The notes under the pieces were generated by a model, which had not been told where the DNA came from, made no database searches, and worked only from the letters and a program-made list of their open reading frames with translations. From positions 14,418 to 78,417 of the forward strand of contig JANOWN010000011.1 of the NCBI GenBank assembly GCA_031417915.1: DNA of 64,000 bases, in the 5' to 3' direction. Made by a program: the position numbers and the translations under genes. This document shows positions 1 to 7,455 of the stretch, piece after piece (position 1 is the stretch's first letter; every line of letters begins with the position of its first letter). This DNA comes from Methylotenera_A sp031417915 (GTDB taxonomy: Bacteria; Pseudomonadota; Gammaproteobacteria; Burkholderiales; Methylophilaceae).

Positions 1-132
1 TGGAGTGATGCAAAAATGCTGGCTGGTACAGCACAAAAAGCTGATTATCCAATTTTATTGAGCTATAAAAATCAAGCTTATTTGGTGTGGAATACGCAAC
101 AAACAGGTTTGCAAGTGATGCCACTAAAATAA
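1..132 (+). CDS. 3' end of an unidentified protein
   Basis: An open frame runs in from the left edge and stops with TAA at 130-132. It supplies about 43 C-terminal residues ending LQVMPLK. The fragment has no motif I recognise and no transmembrane segment. It lies upstream of clpB on the same strand, with a heat-shock-type promoter between them, so clpB need not depend on it for transcription. Confidence 0.6.
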   Translation, partial: WSDAKMLAGTAQKADYPILLSYKNQAYLVWNTQQTGLQVMPLK

Positions 133-138
133 ATCTAT

Positions 139-166
139 ATTGAAATTAGCAAAAATTGCCCCACCT
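139..166 (+). promoter_or_regulatory. sigma-32 (heat shock) type promoter of clpB
   Basis: ATTGAAA at 139-145 and CCCCACCT at 159-166 are separated by 13 bases. This closely matches the RpoH pattern CTTGAAA-N(11-15)-CCCCATNT. It lies about 30 bases upstream of the clpB start, where a heat-shock promoter is expected. No CIRCE inverted repeat is seen. Confidence 0.7.
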
Positions 167-195
167 TAATTGTAATAGCTATTTAAGGAGGTAAT

Positions 196-2778
196 ATGCG
201 CTTTGATAAACTTACTACTAAATTTCAACAAGCCATAAGTGATGCCCAAAGTATTGCCATAGGCGCTGATAATACGGCGATAGAGCCACAACATTTATTG
301 CTTGCTTTACTGCAAGAGGAAAACGGCGGTGCCGCATCGCTACTCTTAAAGTCTGGCGTGCAGCTAAATGCGCTTAAAACTGCGTTAAATACGTCAATTT
401 CTAATTTACCCAAGTCACCCGATGCTAGTGGTGAAATCGCTATTTCTCGCGACTTGAATAATCTGTTAAACGTAACTGATAAGCTGGCGCAAAAGCGCGG
501 TGATGCTTACATTGCCAGTGAAATGTTTTTGCTGGCACTGGCGGATGACAAAGGCGCAACAGGCAAATTACTCAAGCAAAATGGCCTTACAAAAGGTGCT
601 CTAGAAGCCAGTATCCATGCGGTTCGTGGCAGTGATGCTGTGAACGATCAAGCCGATGAAAGCAATCGTGAAGCGCTTAAAAAATATACCCTTGATTTAA
701 CTGAGCGCGCAAGCTTAGGCAAGTTAGACCCCGTGATTGGGCGCGATGATGAAATTCGCCGTGTCATTCAAATTCTTGGCCGTCGCACTAAAAATAACCC
801 TGTATTAATTGGTGAGCCAGGTGTGGGTAAAACTGCGATTGTAGAAGGACTTGCTCAGCGCATTGTGAATGGCGAAGTGCCCGATTCACTGAAAGGCAAA
901 AAAGTATTAAGTTTAGATATGGCGGCGTTGCTTGCGGGTGCCAAGTACCGTGGTGATTTTGAAGAACGGCTCAAAGCGGTACTGAAAGAATTATCGCAAG
1001 ACGAAGGCCAAACCATTGTGTTTATTGATGAAATTCACACTATGGTGGGTGCGGGCAAGGCCGAAGGTGCAATGGATGCTGGCAATATGCTTAAGCCTGC
1101 GCTGGCGCGCGGCGAGCTGCATTGCGTGGGCGCGACGACTTTAGATGAGTACAGAAAATACGTTGAAAAAGATGCCGCACTTGAAAGGCGCTTCCAAAAA
1201 GTATTGGTGGATGAGCCGAGCGTTGAGGCTACCATCGCCATTCTACGCGGCCTGCAGGAGAAGTATGAGCTGCATCATGGCGTGGAAATTACCGACCCAG
1301 CGATTGTGGCTGCTGCTGAGCTTAGTCATCGATATATTACCGACCGTTTTTTACCCGATAAAGCCATCGATTTGATTGATGAAGCGGCCAGTCGCATCAA
1401 AATGGAAATTGATTCTAAGCCCGAAGTGCTGGATAAGTTGGAGCGTCGCTTGATTCAGCTCAAAATTGAGCGCGAAGCGGTGCGTCGCGAAAAAGATGAA
1501 GGCAGCAAAAAACGCTTTGGTTTAATTGAGGAAGAAATTGGCAAACTTGAAAAAGAATATGCCGATTTAGAGGAAATTTGGAAAGCCGAAAAAGCGCAAG
1601 TACAAGGCAGCGCGCACATTAAAGAAGCCATTGAGAAAATAAAGTTTGAGATGGAAGAAGCCACGCGCAAAGGTGAATGGCAAAAGGTTTCTGAGTTGCA
1701 ATATGGCAAACTACCACAGCTAGAAACACAATTAAAACAGGCTTCGCAGGCTGAAGACAAACTAGGGCAAAAAAATAGAATGCTGCGCACCGAAGTCGGT
1801 GCGGACGAAATCGCCGAAGTGGTGAGCCGCGCGACGGGGATTCCTGTCAGCAAAATGATGACGGGCGAGCGCGAAAAATTGCTGACCATGGAAGGAAAAT
1901 TGCACGAACGCGTGGTCGGTCAAGATGAAGCGGTGCGGCTGGTTTCTGATGCAATTAGGCGCTCTAGAAGTGGTTTGGGTGACCCAAATCGTCCTTATGG
2001 CAGCTTTTTGTTCTTAGGCCCGACGGGCGTTGGTAAAACCGAGCTGTGCAAAGCCTTGGCTAACTTTTTGTTCGATTCCGAAGAGCATTTAATTCGCATC
2101 GACATGAGCGAGTTTATGGAGAAACATAGCGTGGCACGCATGATTGGCGCGCCTCCTGGCTATGTGGGTTACGAAGAAGGCGGCACGCTGACGGAAGCGG
2201 TGCGTCGCAAGCCTTATTCTGTCATCTTGCTGGATGAAGTCGAAAAAGCACATCCCGACGTGTTTAATGTATTGTTGCAGGTACTGGATGACGGTCGTTT
2301 AACCGATGGCCAAGGTCGTACCGTGAATTTTAAAAATACGGTGATTATTATGACCTCGAATTTGGGCAGCCAAATGATACAAAGTATGGCCGATCAAGAC
2401 TATCAATTAGTAAAAATGGCGGTGATGGGCGAGGTGAAACAGCACTTTAGGCCAGAGTTCGTCAACCGTATTGATGAGGTGGTCGTTTTCCATAGTTTAG
2501 ATGCGGCGAATGTGAAATCGAGTGCGACTATTCAATTGCAATTGCTCACCAAGCGCTTGCACGCGATGGAAATTGACGTGGCGATTTCGGATGCAGCCTT
2601 GGCGGAAATTGCCAGTGCAGGTTTTGACCCAGTGTATGGCGCACGGCCGCTTAAACGCGCGATTCAAAGTGAGATTGAAAACCCGCTGGCACGCGAAATT
2701 TTGGCGGGGAATTTTGTAGCGAAAGATACGGTCATAATAGATTGTATGGCGGGAAAAATGACCTTTAACAAGGCTTAA
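196..2778 (+). CDS. clpB: ATP-dependent chaperone ClpB
   Basis: Cytoplasmic AAA+ disaggregase that threads aggregated proteins through a hexameric ring together with DnaK. At 860 residues it is full length. Order: Clp N domain (about 1-145), first AAA+ domain with Walker A GEPGVGKT at 206-213, the long coiled-coil middle domain (about 400-520, rich in Glu and Lys), and second AAA+ domain with Walker A GPTGVGKT at 608-615, followed by the ClpB-type C-terminal domain. The ATG follows a strong AAGGAGGT Shine-Dalgarno at 185-192. The sigma-32-like promoter upstream fits heat induction. Residues 137-148 overlap a diverged copy of the dispersed repeat found across this window. Confidence 0.98.
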   Translation: MRFDKLTTKFQQAISDAQSIAIGADNTAIEPQHLLLALLQEENGGAASLLLKSGVQLNALKTALNTSISNLPKSPDASGEIAISRDLNNLLNVTDKLAQKRGDAYIASEMFLLALADDKGATGKLLKQNGLTKGALEASIHAVRGSDAVNDQADESNREALKKYTLDLTERASLGKLDPVIGRDDEIRRVIQILGRRTKNNPVLIGEPGVGKTAIVEGLAQRIVNGEVPDSLKGKKVLSLDMAALLAGAKYRGDFEERLKAVLKELSQDEGQTIVFIDEIHTMVGAGKAEGAMDAGNMLKPALARGELHCVGATTLDEYRKYVEKDAALERRFQKVLVDEPSVEATIAILRGLQEKYELHHGVEITDPAIVAAAELSHRYITDRFLPDKAIDLIDEAASRIKMEIDSKPEVLDKLERRLIQLKIEREAVRREKDEGSKKRFGLIEEEIGKLEKEYADLEEIWKAEKAQVQGSAHIKEAIEKIKFEMEEATRKGEWQKVSELQYGKLPQLETQLKQASQAEDKLGQKNRMLRTEVGADEIAEVVSRATGIPVSKMMTGEREKLLTMEGKLHERVVGQDEAVRLVSDAIRRSRSGLGDPNRPYGSFLFLGPTGVGKTELCKALANFLFDSEEHLIRIDMSEFMEKHSVARMIGAPPGYVGYEEGGTLTEAVRRKPYSVILLDEVEKAHPDVFNVLLQVLDDGRLTDGQGRTVNFKNTVIIMTSNLGSQMIQSMADQDYQLVKMAVMGEVKQHFRPEFVNRIDEVVVFHSLDAANVKSSATIQLQLLTKRLHAMEIDVAISDAALAEIASAGFDPVYGARPLKRAIQSEIENPLAREILAGNFVAKDTVIIDCMAGKMTFNKA
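606..641 (-). repeat. possible diverged copy of the CGCATGGATATTGG repeat, inside clpB
   Basis: Read on the minus strand this stretch holds ACCGCATGGATACTGG, one base off the 16-base repeat core. The outer arms are only weakly kept. In clpB it encodes SIHAVRG, where the family normally has another peptide of the same length. It could be chance; it is the weakest of the coding copies listed. Confidence 0.35.
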
Positions 2779-2793
2779 GTGTATAAGGCGTAA

Positions 2794-3753
2794 GTGCTTA
2801 TAAAATCTAAACATTGGTTTGTAGGATTGTGTTGTTTGCTTGCAAGCCAGGCTTCGCACGCCTATACACAAACCGAACTTGAAACCTTTGACAACGAGCC
2901 GCCAATTGTGAAAGATTTACTCGAGCGCGCCAGTATTTTGCTGGTAGATGAAAATGCTGAATCGGCATGGAAGGCGGCGAATTTATATTGCGAAGCTTCG
3001 CGCTACGGCAGTGCCGAAGGCGTTTACAGGCTAGGCATGTTATATGCGTTTGGGCGCGGCGTGCCAGCCAATCGCGATTACGCAGCCAATTTGTTTGGCA
3101 TTGCTTCTGTGCATGGGCATTACGAAGCGCAAAAAATGTTGGAAACGATAGAGATTACCACCGATTCTACGCCGCTTTGCGTGCTGGAAGCGGTGGCGCC
3201 AGAACGCGCACCAGCGACGAGTTATGGCGATTCGCAAGGCTCGCCGGCGATTGATGCTTACATTGCTAATCTGCCCAAAAACAAGCGCTGGCTGGTAGAT
3301 TTGGTGGAGAAAATTGCCGAGTGGCACAAAATCGATCCGAAATTAGTGTTATCGATTATTACGGCTGAATCAAACTTTAAGGTAGCAGCAAAGTCCAACG
3401 CTGATGCGCATGGATTGATGCAATTGATCCCTGCAACTGCGGAGCGTTTTAATGTAAAAAATGCTTACAACGCATCGCAAAACATTAAGGGTGGCGTGAA
3501 ATATTTGCGTTGGCTGCTCTCGTATTTTAGGGGCGATGTACCGCTGGCAGTGGCGGCCTACAACGCGGGTGAAGGCGCAGTGGATAAATATTATGGTGTG
3601 CCGCCGTACAAAGAAACCAAGGCCTATGTAAAAAAAGTGATGGCTTTGTATCAAACTAATAGGCATGAGTTTGACGCCAGTTTGACGCAGGCATCGCCAG
3701 CGCTGAATGGCAAGCCAGTAAAAGTAGGCGCAAAGAAAGTGAGACGAAAATGA
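2794..3753 (+). CDS. lytic transglycosylase with Sel1-like repeats
   Basis: Predicted periplasmic murein lytic transglycosylase cleaving the MurNAc-GlcNAc bond. The N-terminus has a signal peptide (hydrophobic run, cleavage after ASHA). Next comes a Sel1/TPR-like segment (YRLGMLYAFGRGVPANRDYA, about residues 75-95). The C-terminal half is a goose-type SLT domain with catalytic Glu in TAESNF, then AHGLMQLIPATAERF and AYNAGEGAV. The start is GTG at 2794; earlier codons in frame are closed by a stop just upstream. It ends in an ATGA overlap with the next lipoprotein gene, so the two are probably translated together. Confidence 0.88.
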   Translation: MLIKSKHWFVGLCCLLASQASHAYTQTELETFDNEPPIVKDLLERASILLVDENAESAWKAANLYCEASRYGSAEGVYRLGMLYAFGRGVPANRDYAANLFGIASVHGHYEAQKMLETIEITTDSTPLCVLEAVAPERAPATSYGDSQGSPAIDAYIANLPKNKRWLVDLVEKIAEWHKIDPKLVLSIITAESNFKVAAKSNADAHGLMQLIPATAERFNVKNAYNASQNIKGGVKYLRWLLSYFRGDVPLAVAAYNAGEGAVDKYYGVPPYKETKAYVKKVMALYQTNRHEFDASLTQASPALNGKPVKVGAKKVRRK

Positions 3754-4277
3754 AGATGATGATTGCTTTAATGGTGAGTATTCTAGTGCTCACAGGCTGC
3801 GCCAGCAATGGCTCGCAGCAAAAAGTGGAACGCATAACACCAGAACAATTGGCCAAAATTCTGCCACCACCAGTGGCCGCCGTGGCTTTGGATGAAATTG
3901 TTGCAGATAGTAAAGCAGGTAAAACGCCAGATGAAATTATTGCAAAAATTAAAACCAGTAATTCACGATATGAGCTGACAACCACGCAGACATTGGATTT
4001 GAGCAAACAGGGAGTGGATACTACAGTGCTAGATTATATGCGCCAAAGTAACGAGCTGGCCAAGCAAAACGCCATTGCCGATGAAATGAATAAGCGCCAG
4101 CAAGAAAAACGCACCGCGCAAAAACAGTTGCAGCGCGAACGCGCTTTGGCGCAAAGTTATTACTACGATTATTTTGATGGCCCATTTTACAACCCGTATT
4201 ATCATTACGGCTACGGACCATATTACGGTAGCCGCTTATTTTGGGGTCCGAGCTTTTATTATCGCCATCGTAGATAG
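3750..4277 (+). CDS. putative lipoprotein with Tyr/Gly-rich tail
   Basis: The 175-residue product starts with a lipoprotein signal peptide (lipobox LTGC, Cys17), so it is probably membrane anchored in the envelope. Two repeated short segments follow, around ALDEIVADSKAGKTPDEIIAKI, which look like paired helices; then a charged coiled-coil-like stretch rich in Gln, Lys and Arg. The last about 38 residues are very rich in Tyr, Gly, Pro and His. The gene overlaps the transglycosylase by ATGA. I do not recognise a family with a known function; a wall or outer-membrane associated role is only inference. Confidence 0.75.
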   Translation: MKMMIALMVSILVLTGCASNGSQQKVERITPEQLAKILPPPVAAVALDEIVADSKAGKTPDEIIAKIKTSNSRYELTTTQTLDLSKQGVDTTVLDYMRQSNELAKQNAIADEMNKRQQEKRTAQKQLQRERALAQSYYYDYFDGPFYNPYYHYGYGPYYGSRLFWGPSFYYRHRR

Positions 4278-4287
4278 AAATTAGGTC

Positions 4288-4323
4288 GCCCTGTAACCCG
4301 CATGGATATTGCCTCTCAGAGCA
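4288..4323 (+). repeat. dispersed CGCATGGATATTGG repeat, intergenic copy
   Basis: A copy of the roughly 36-base repeat, core CCCGCATGGATATTG, between the convergent ends of the lipoprotein and SRPBCC genes. The right arm (CCTCTCAGAGCA) has diverged from the GGTCTGCAGAGCA of the best copies. Confidence 0.75.
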
Positions 4324-4340
4324 TATGTTTGCTGATTATT

Positions 4341-4838
4341 TTAACTCTTTTTAATGATCGCAACTAGTTGATCTAAACAAGTTCCCCAGCCTTCTTCAAA
4401 GCCCATTTTTTCATGCGCAATACGCGCTTCAGTATTCACATGTTGCACCAGCGCAGTATATTTTGTGCCTTTTGCATGTGGTTCCAATATGATCGATGCA
4501 GTCATTAAAAATTCTGCACATTCATGTCCAGGACTAGCTTTAGGCGGCGCAACTGGACGAAAGCCTGGCTCAAGCGCATTTGTCCAAGTCAGTTTTTCGT
4601 TTTTAATCACTTCCAAATAACAGCCCGTATTCGGAAATTTTTGCCCTTCCGGCGATTGCATCACCGTGTAAAACCTTCCGCCTACGTGCAAGTCAATTTC
4701 GCACTCTACCGTTTTCCAAGGTAGCGGGCAAAACCAAGGCATCAGTAATTCTGGCGCCGTCCAGGCTTGCCAAATCAGCTCGCGTGGCACATCGACAATG
4801 CGTTCAAATGTCAGGTCTAGTTCAGGATTTGTTTGCAT
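4341..4838 (-). CDS. SRPBCC/AHSA1-like ligand-binding domain protein
   Basis: A 165-residue helix-grip (START/Bet v1-like, Activator of Hsp90 ATPase homologue 1-like) domain. Typical motifs are TFERIVDVPRELIWQAWT at the start, the PWFCPLPW region, and the C-terminal GWGTCLDQLVAII helix. Such proteins bind small hydrophobic ligands or act as accessory proteins; the ligand cannot be told from sequence. ATG at 4838 is preferred over the longer frame up to 4928 because GGTGGG lies just upstream and homologous domains begin near here. Transcribed away from yjbQ, whose leader it faces. Confidence 0.8.
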   Translation of the reverse strand: MQTNPELDLTFERIVDVPRELIWQAWTAPELLMPWFCPLPWKTVECEIDLHVGGRFYTVMQSPEGQKFPNTGCYLEVIKNEKLTWTNALEPGFRPVAPPKASPGHECAEFLMTASIILEPHAKGTKYTALVQHVNTEARIAHEKMGFEEGWGTCLDQLVAIIKKS

Positions 4839-4943
4839 AATACCCACCATTAATTTGTACAATAAAATTGAATTATGCGCCAAAAAATGCAATTTGAGCA
4901 GATCCATAAAAATGCGATAATGGCTCAAAGTTTAAGGAAAAAT

Positions 4944-5363
4944 ATGCAACAATTTACCCAACAAATTAGCGTTAAGGCGCAAGGTCGCCGCATTTACGAC
5001 ATCACGCCGCAAGTGCTGGCTTGGGCGAACGGGCTTGATTTGCAGACTGGTTTGCTCACGCTGTATATTCAGCATACATCCGCCAGTTTGATGATAAACG
5101 AGAATTATGATGCTGACGTTTTGGTGGATATGGAAGCGTTTTTTAATCGCTTGGTGCCAGATGGCGACAGCTTGTTTATTCACACCACAGAAGGGCCAGA
5201 TGATATGCCAGCGCACGTGCGCACGGCGCTGACGCAGACGAGTTTGTCTATACCAATTGTTGATGGCAAAGTTGCACTCGGCCAATGGCAGGGCATATTT
5301 TTGTTCGAACATCGCCACGAACCCATGACGCGGCACGTGTTGTTGCTCGTTATCGGTGAGTAA
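4944..5363 (+). CDS. yjbQ: YjbQ/UPF0047 family protein
   Basis: A 139-residue single-domain protein matching the length of the YjbQ family. Known members form trimers and show weak thiamine-phosphate synthase activity; the physiological role is unsettled. Family motifs seen are LTLYIQHTSASLMINEN, DGDSLFIHTTEGPDDMPAHV and LGQWQGIFLFEHR. ATG at 4944 was chosen because AAGGA lies 7 bases upstream and the family starts here; the longer in-frame start at 4875 has no ribosome site. A DUF4157-like gene follows 16 bases later. Confidence 0.9.
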   Translation: MQQFTQQISVKAQGRRIYDITPQVLAWANGLDLQTGLLTLYIQHTSASLMINENYDADVLVDMEAFFNRLVPDGDSLFIHTTEGPDDMPAHVRTALTQTSLSIPIVDGKVALGQWQGIFLFEHRHEPMTRHVLLLVIGE

Positions 5364-5379
5364 ATAAGGCGCGAGCAAT

Positions 5380-5745
5380 ATGCAAGAAGGCCGCCCATTA
5401 ACGCTGCAAGAACGCGATATTTTCAAGCCGTATTTTGCCAATATTGTCATAGAGCAAGCGCGTATTATCGATGGGCGCGTTCCTTTTTGGCTACGCCGCG
5501 ACATGTGCGCCGTGGTTCTAGGCAAAAAGATATATTTTCGCGCTGGCGCATATCAGCCAAACACCAAGCGCGGCGCGGAGTTGCTTGGCCACGAACTTAC
5601 ACATGTGTCACAGTTTTTACATGGCATGTCACTATTTCACTATATTTGGTCATGTCGAAAAGGTTATCACAACAGCCCTTATGAAATAGAAGCCTATGCA
5701 AAAGGCCACTTAATTGCCACAAATTTTAGCGCAAGCAGGCTTTAG
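5380..5745 (+). CDS. small DUF4157-like protein with HELTH zinc motif
   Basis: The 121-residue product is one domain with a single metalloprotease-like signature, LLGHELTHVSQFL (about 69-81), preceded by RAGAY and followed by SPYEIEAYAKG. This is the pattern of DUF4157 (eCIS core) domains, where HExxH sits in a short globular unit and a downstream Glu may be a third ligand. There is no signal peptide. It follows yjbQ by 16 bases and is probably co-transcribed. No phage-tail-like eCIS genes are near, so a role in such a system is not supported here. Confidence 0.75.
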   Translation: MQEGRPLTLQERDIFKPYFANIVIEQARIIDGRVPFWLRRDMCAVVLGKKIYFRAGAYQPNTKRGAELLGHELTHVSQFLHGMSLFHYIWSCRKGYHNSPYEIEAYAKGHLIATNFSASRL

Positions 5746-5855
5746 CGTATTATCGTTGACCTAACGCTATGAATTTGTTAAAGTTTTACTCATAAGATTT
5801 CTAATGATGGATTGCCATTATTTCTTACCAAATTCATATTCTAGGAGAATAAAAA

Positions 5856-6164
5856 ATGAAGTTGAACACACTATTAGTAGTCCCTGCACTTTTAGGCGCA
5901 TTGTTGTTAAGTGCTTGTGGTGAAAAAGCGGCAGACGCAACCGATGCTGCGACAGGTGCGGCCACTGAGGCTGTTGGTGCAGCAACTGAAGCGGCAGAAG
6001 CAACTACTGAGGCAGCAGGCGATGCAGCAGCAGCGGTCGCTGAAGCGGCTCCTGCGGCGACTGGCGGTGGTTATGAGCCAACTGCGGAAGAGCGTATTCC
6101 AGGCGAAACACGCCCAGTGGATGCAGCGCCGACCGCCGAAGCACCAGCAGCGCCAGCAAATTAA
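5856..6164 (+). CDS. small alanine-rich lipoprotein
   Basis: A 102-residue lipoprotein (lipobox LLSAC, Cys21). The mature part is low complexity: repeating Ala, Thr, Glu with Val and Gly, likely a long amphipathic helix, then a Pro/Ala-rich end. A good AGGAGA Shine-Dalgarno at 5843-5848 precedes the ATG and a strong terminator follows, so it is its own transcription unit. The mature part resembles structural helical lipoproteins in composition only; no function is assigned. Confidence 0.75.
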   Translation: MKLNTLLVVPALLGALLLSACGEKAADATDAATGAATEAVGAATEAAEATTEAAGDAAAAVAEAAPAATGGGYEPTAEERIPGETRPVDAAPTAEAPAAPAN

Positions 6165-6173
6165 TTTTTTCAA

Positions 6174-6212
6174 GCAATAAAAAAGCGCACTCTATGTGCG
6201 CTTTTTTATTGC
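6174..6212. terminator. bidirectional intrinsic terminator
   Basis: A perfect 17-bp stem (6174-6190 with 6196-6212) has a TCTAT loop and runs of A and T at both sides. It can end the Ala-rich lipoprotein mRNA on the plus strand and the gpmI-envC mRNA on the minus strand. Confidence 0.9.
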
Positions 6213-6228
6213 TCAAATTAGCTAAAGT

Positions 6229-7455
6229 TTAGCGAATCGAACTCCAGCTCATGGGGTCGAATGGTTGGCTGTTACGGCGCAATTCGTAATACAAGCCGTT
6301 GCTTTCATTGCCGCCACTATTTCCCACTGCGGCAATGGCGTCCCCCGCTTTTACTTCTTCGCCTACTTGCTTCAACATGGCTTGGTTGTTGCCATACAGA
6401 CTCATGTAGCCGCTGCCATGGTCAACAATAATCAGATTGCCAAAGCCCCGCATCCAATCTGCAAATACCACGCGACCATCGGCGACAGATTTTACATCTG
6501 CTCCTTCGCCAGCCTTAATAAATAAACCTTTCCAACTAATGCCGGTATCTTCGCGCGCCGAGCCAAAGCGGTTGGTCACATCGCCACGCACGGGTAAACG
6601 CAGTTTGCCTTTTAGTGCAGCAAAACTGCTGCCAGAATAAGCATTGGTGGGCGTAGCTTCGTTGCTGGCAATATTTTCGTCGTCGTCATCTGGTTTCGAA
6701 GACTTTTTCTTGGTAGGCTTTTTAGCTTTTTTGGGAATAATCTTGGCCAAACGTTCCACCAAATTAGACAGGTTTTTCTCATCGCGTGAAAGTTTTTTAA
6801 TTTCGCCGCGTTGCGCCGAAATTTGTTTAGAAAGTGATTTCACTACTTTTGATTTTTCTTTTTTCTGCTGCTCCAGCTCTTGTTTTTCAGCTTCCTGCTT
6901 GGCTTTCAGCTCGGCCACTTCTTGCAAAGCGGCCGCGGTTTGGTTGTTCAATTCTTTCACTTTCACCAAATTTTCTTGCATGCCGTCAATTACTTTGGCG
7001 TGTTCTTTGGCGATGTACGAAAAATACTTCACATCGCGCGTAATTTCACTCGGGTTCTTGTTTTGCAAAATCAGTTGGGCGTAACTTTGGCCGCCGTGCA
7101 TGTATTGTTGCCGCAGCAAACTGCTGAGTCGTTTTTGCTGCTCGCCTAAGTTTTCATTTAAGTTAAGCGATTGTTTTTTCAAGGAATTAAGCGTGTTTTT
7201 GCTTTTGTTTTGTTTTTCGTTAATGTCGCGCAATTTTTTGTTGGCGGCGCTTATCGCAGTTTCTGAGTCTTTCAGCTCGTCCGTGGCATCTTTATGCGCT
7301 TCTTGATTGTTATCCAACTCTTTTTTGAGCGCTTGGATTTTTTCTTGAATATCACTCAAGTCTTCTTTAGCGGCGTCAATTTTTTTGGCGGCAAAACCAT
7401 TTAAACTAAAGCAAACCAAGCCAAACAACAGCCATTTAATCGTGTATTTAAGCAT
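6229..7455 (-). CDS. envC: murein hydrolase activator EnvC-like protein
   Basis: A 408-residue periplasmic protein with a signal peptide (cleavage after NGFA), a long coiled coil (about 25-250) and a C-terminal LytM/M23 domain (about 290-405). The metal-binding His residues of active M23 peptidases are replaced (WKGLFI, SGYMSLYGNNQ), as in EnvC, which does not cut peptidoglycan but activates AmiA/AmiB amidases at the septum. A Lys/Ser-rich linker joins the two parts. It overlaps the end of gpmI by 8 bases, a conserved pairing in proteobacteria. Confidence 0.9.
   Translation of the reverse strand: MLKYTIKWLLFGLVCFSLNGFAAKKIDAAKEDLSDIQEKIQALKKELDNNQEAHKDATDELKDSETAISAANKKLRDINEKQNKSKNTLNSLKKQSLNLNENLGEQQKRLSSLLRQQYMHGGQSYAQLILQNKNPSEITRDVKYFSYIAKEHAKVIDGMQENLVKVKELNNQTAAALQEVAELKAKQEAEKQELEQQKKEKSKVVKSLSKQISAQRGEIKKLSRDEKNLSNLVERLAKIIPKKAKKPTKKKSSKPDDDDENIASNEATPTNAYSGSSFAALKGKLRLPVRGDVTNRFGSAREDTGISWKGLFIKAGEGADVKSVADGRVVFADWMRGFGNLIIVDHGSGYMSLYGNNQAMLKQVGEEVKAGDAIAAVGNSGGNESNGLYYELRRNSQPFDPMSWSSIR

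Noticed and set aside
1455..1889. Open frame of 144 codons opposite clpB
   Set aside because: It mirrors the charged coiled-coil codons of ClpB and gives a Ser/Phe-rich product without motifs; such antisense frames recur across the window opposite real genes.
3405..3425. GCGCATGGATTGATGCA in the transglycosylase, like the repeat core
   Set aside because: It encodes the AHGLMQL motif required in SLT domains; similarity is limited to the first nine bases.
6229..7455. An active M23 endopeptidase
   Set aside because: The His and Asp metal ligands are missing, so the protein is called an EnvC-type activator instead.
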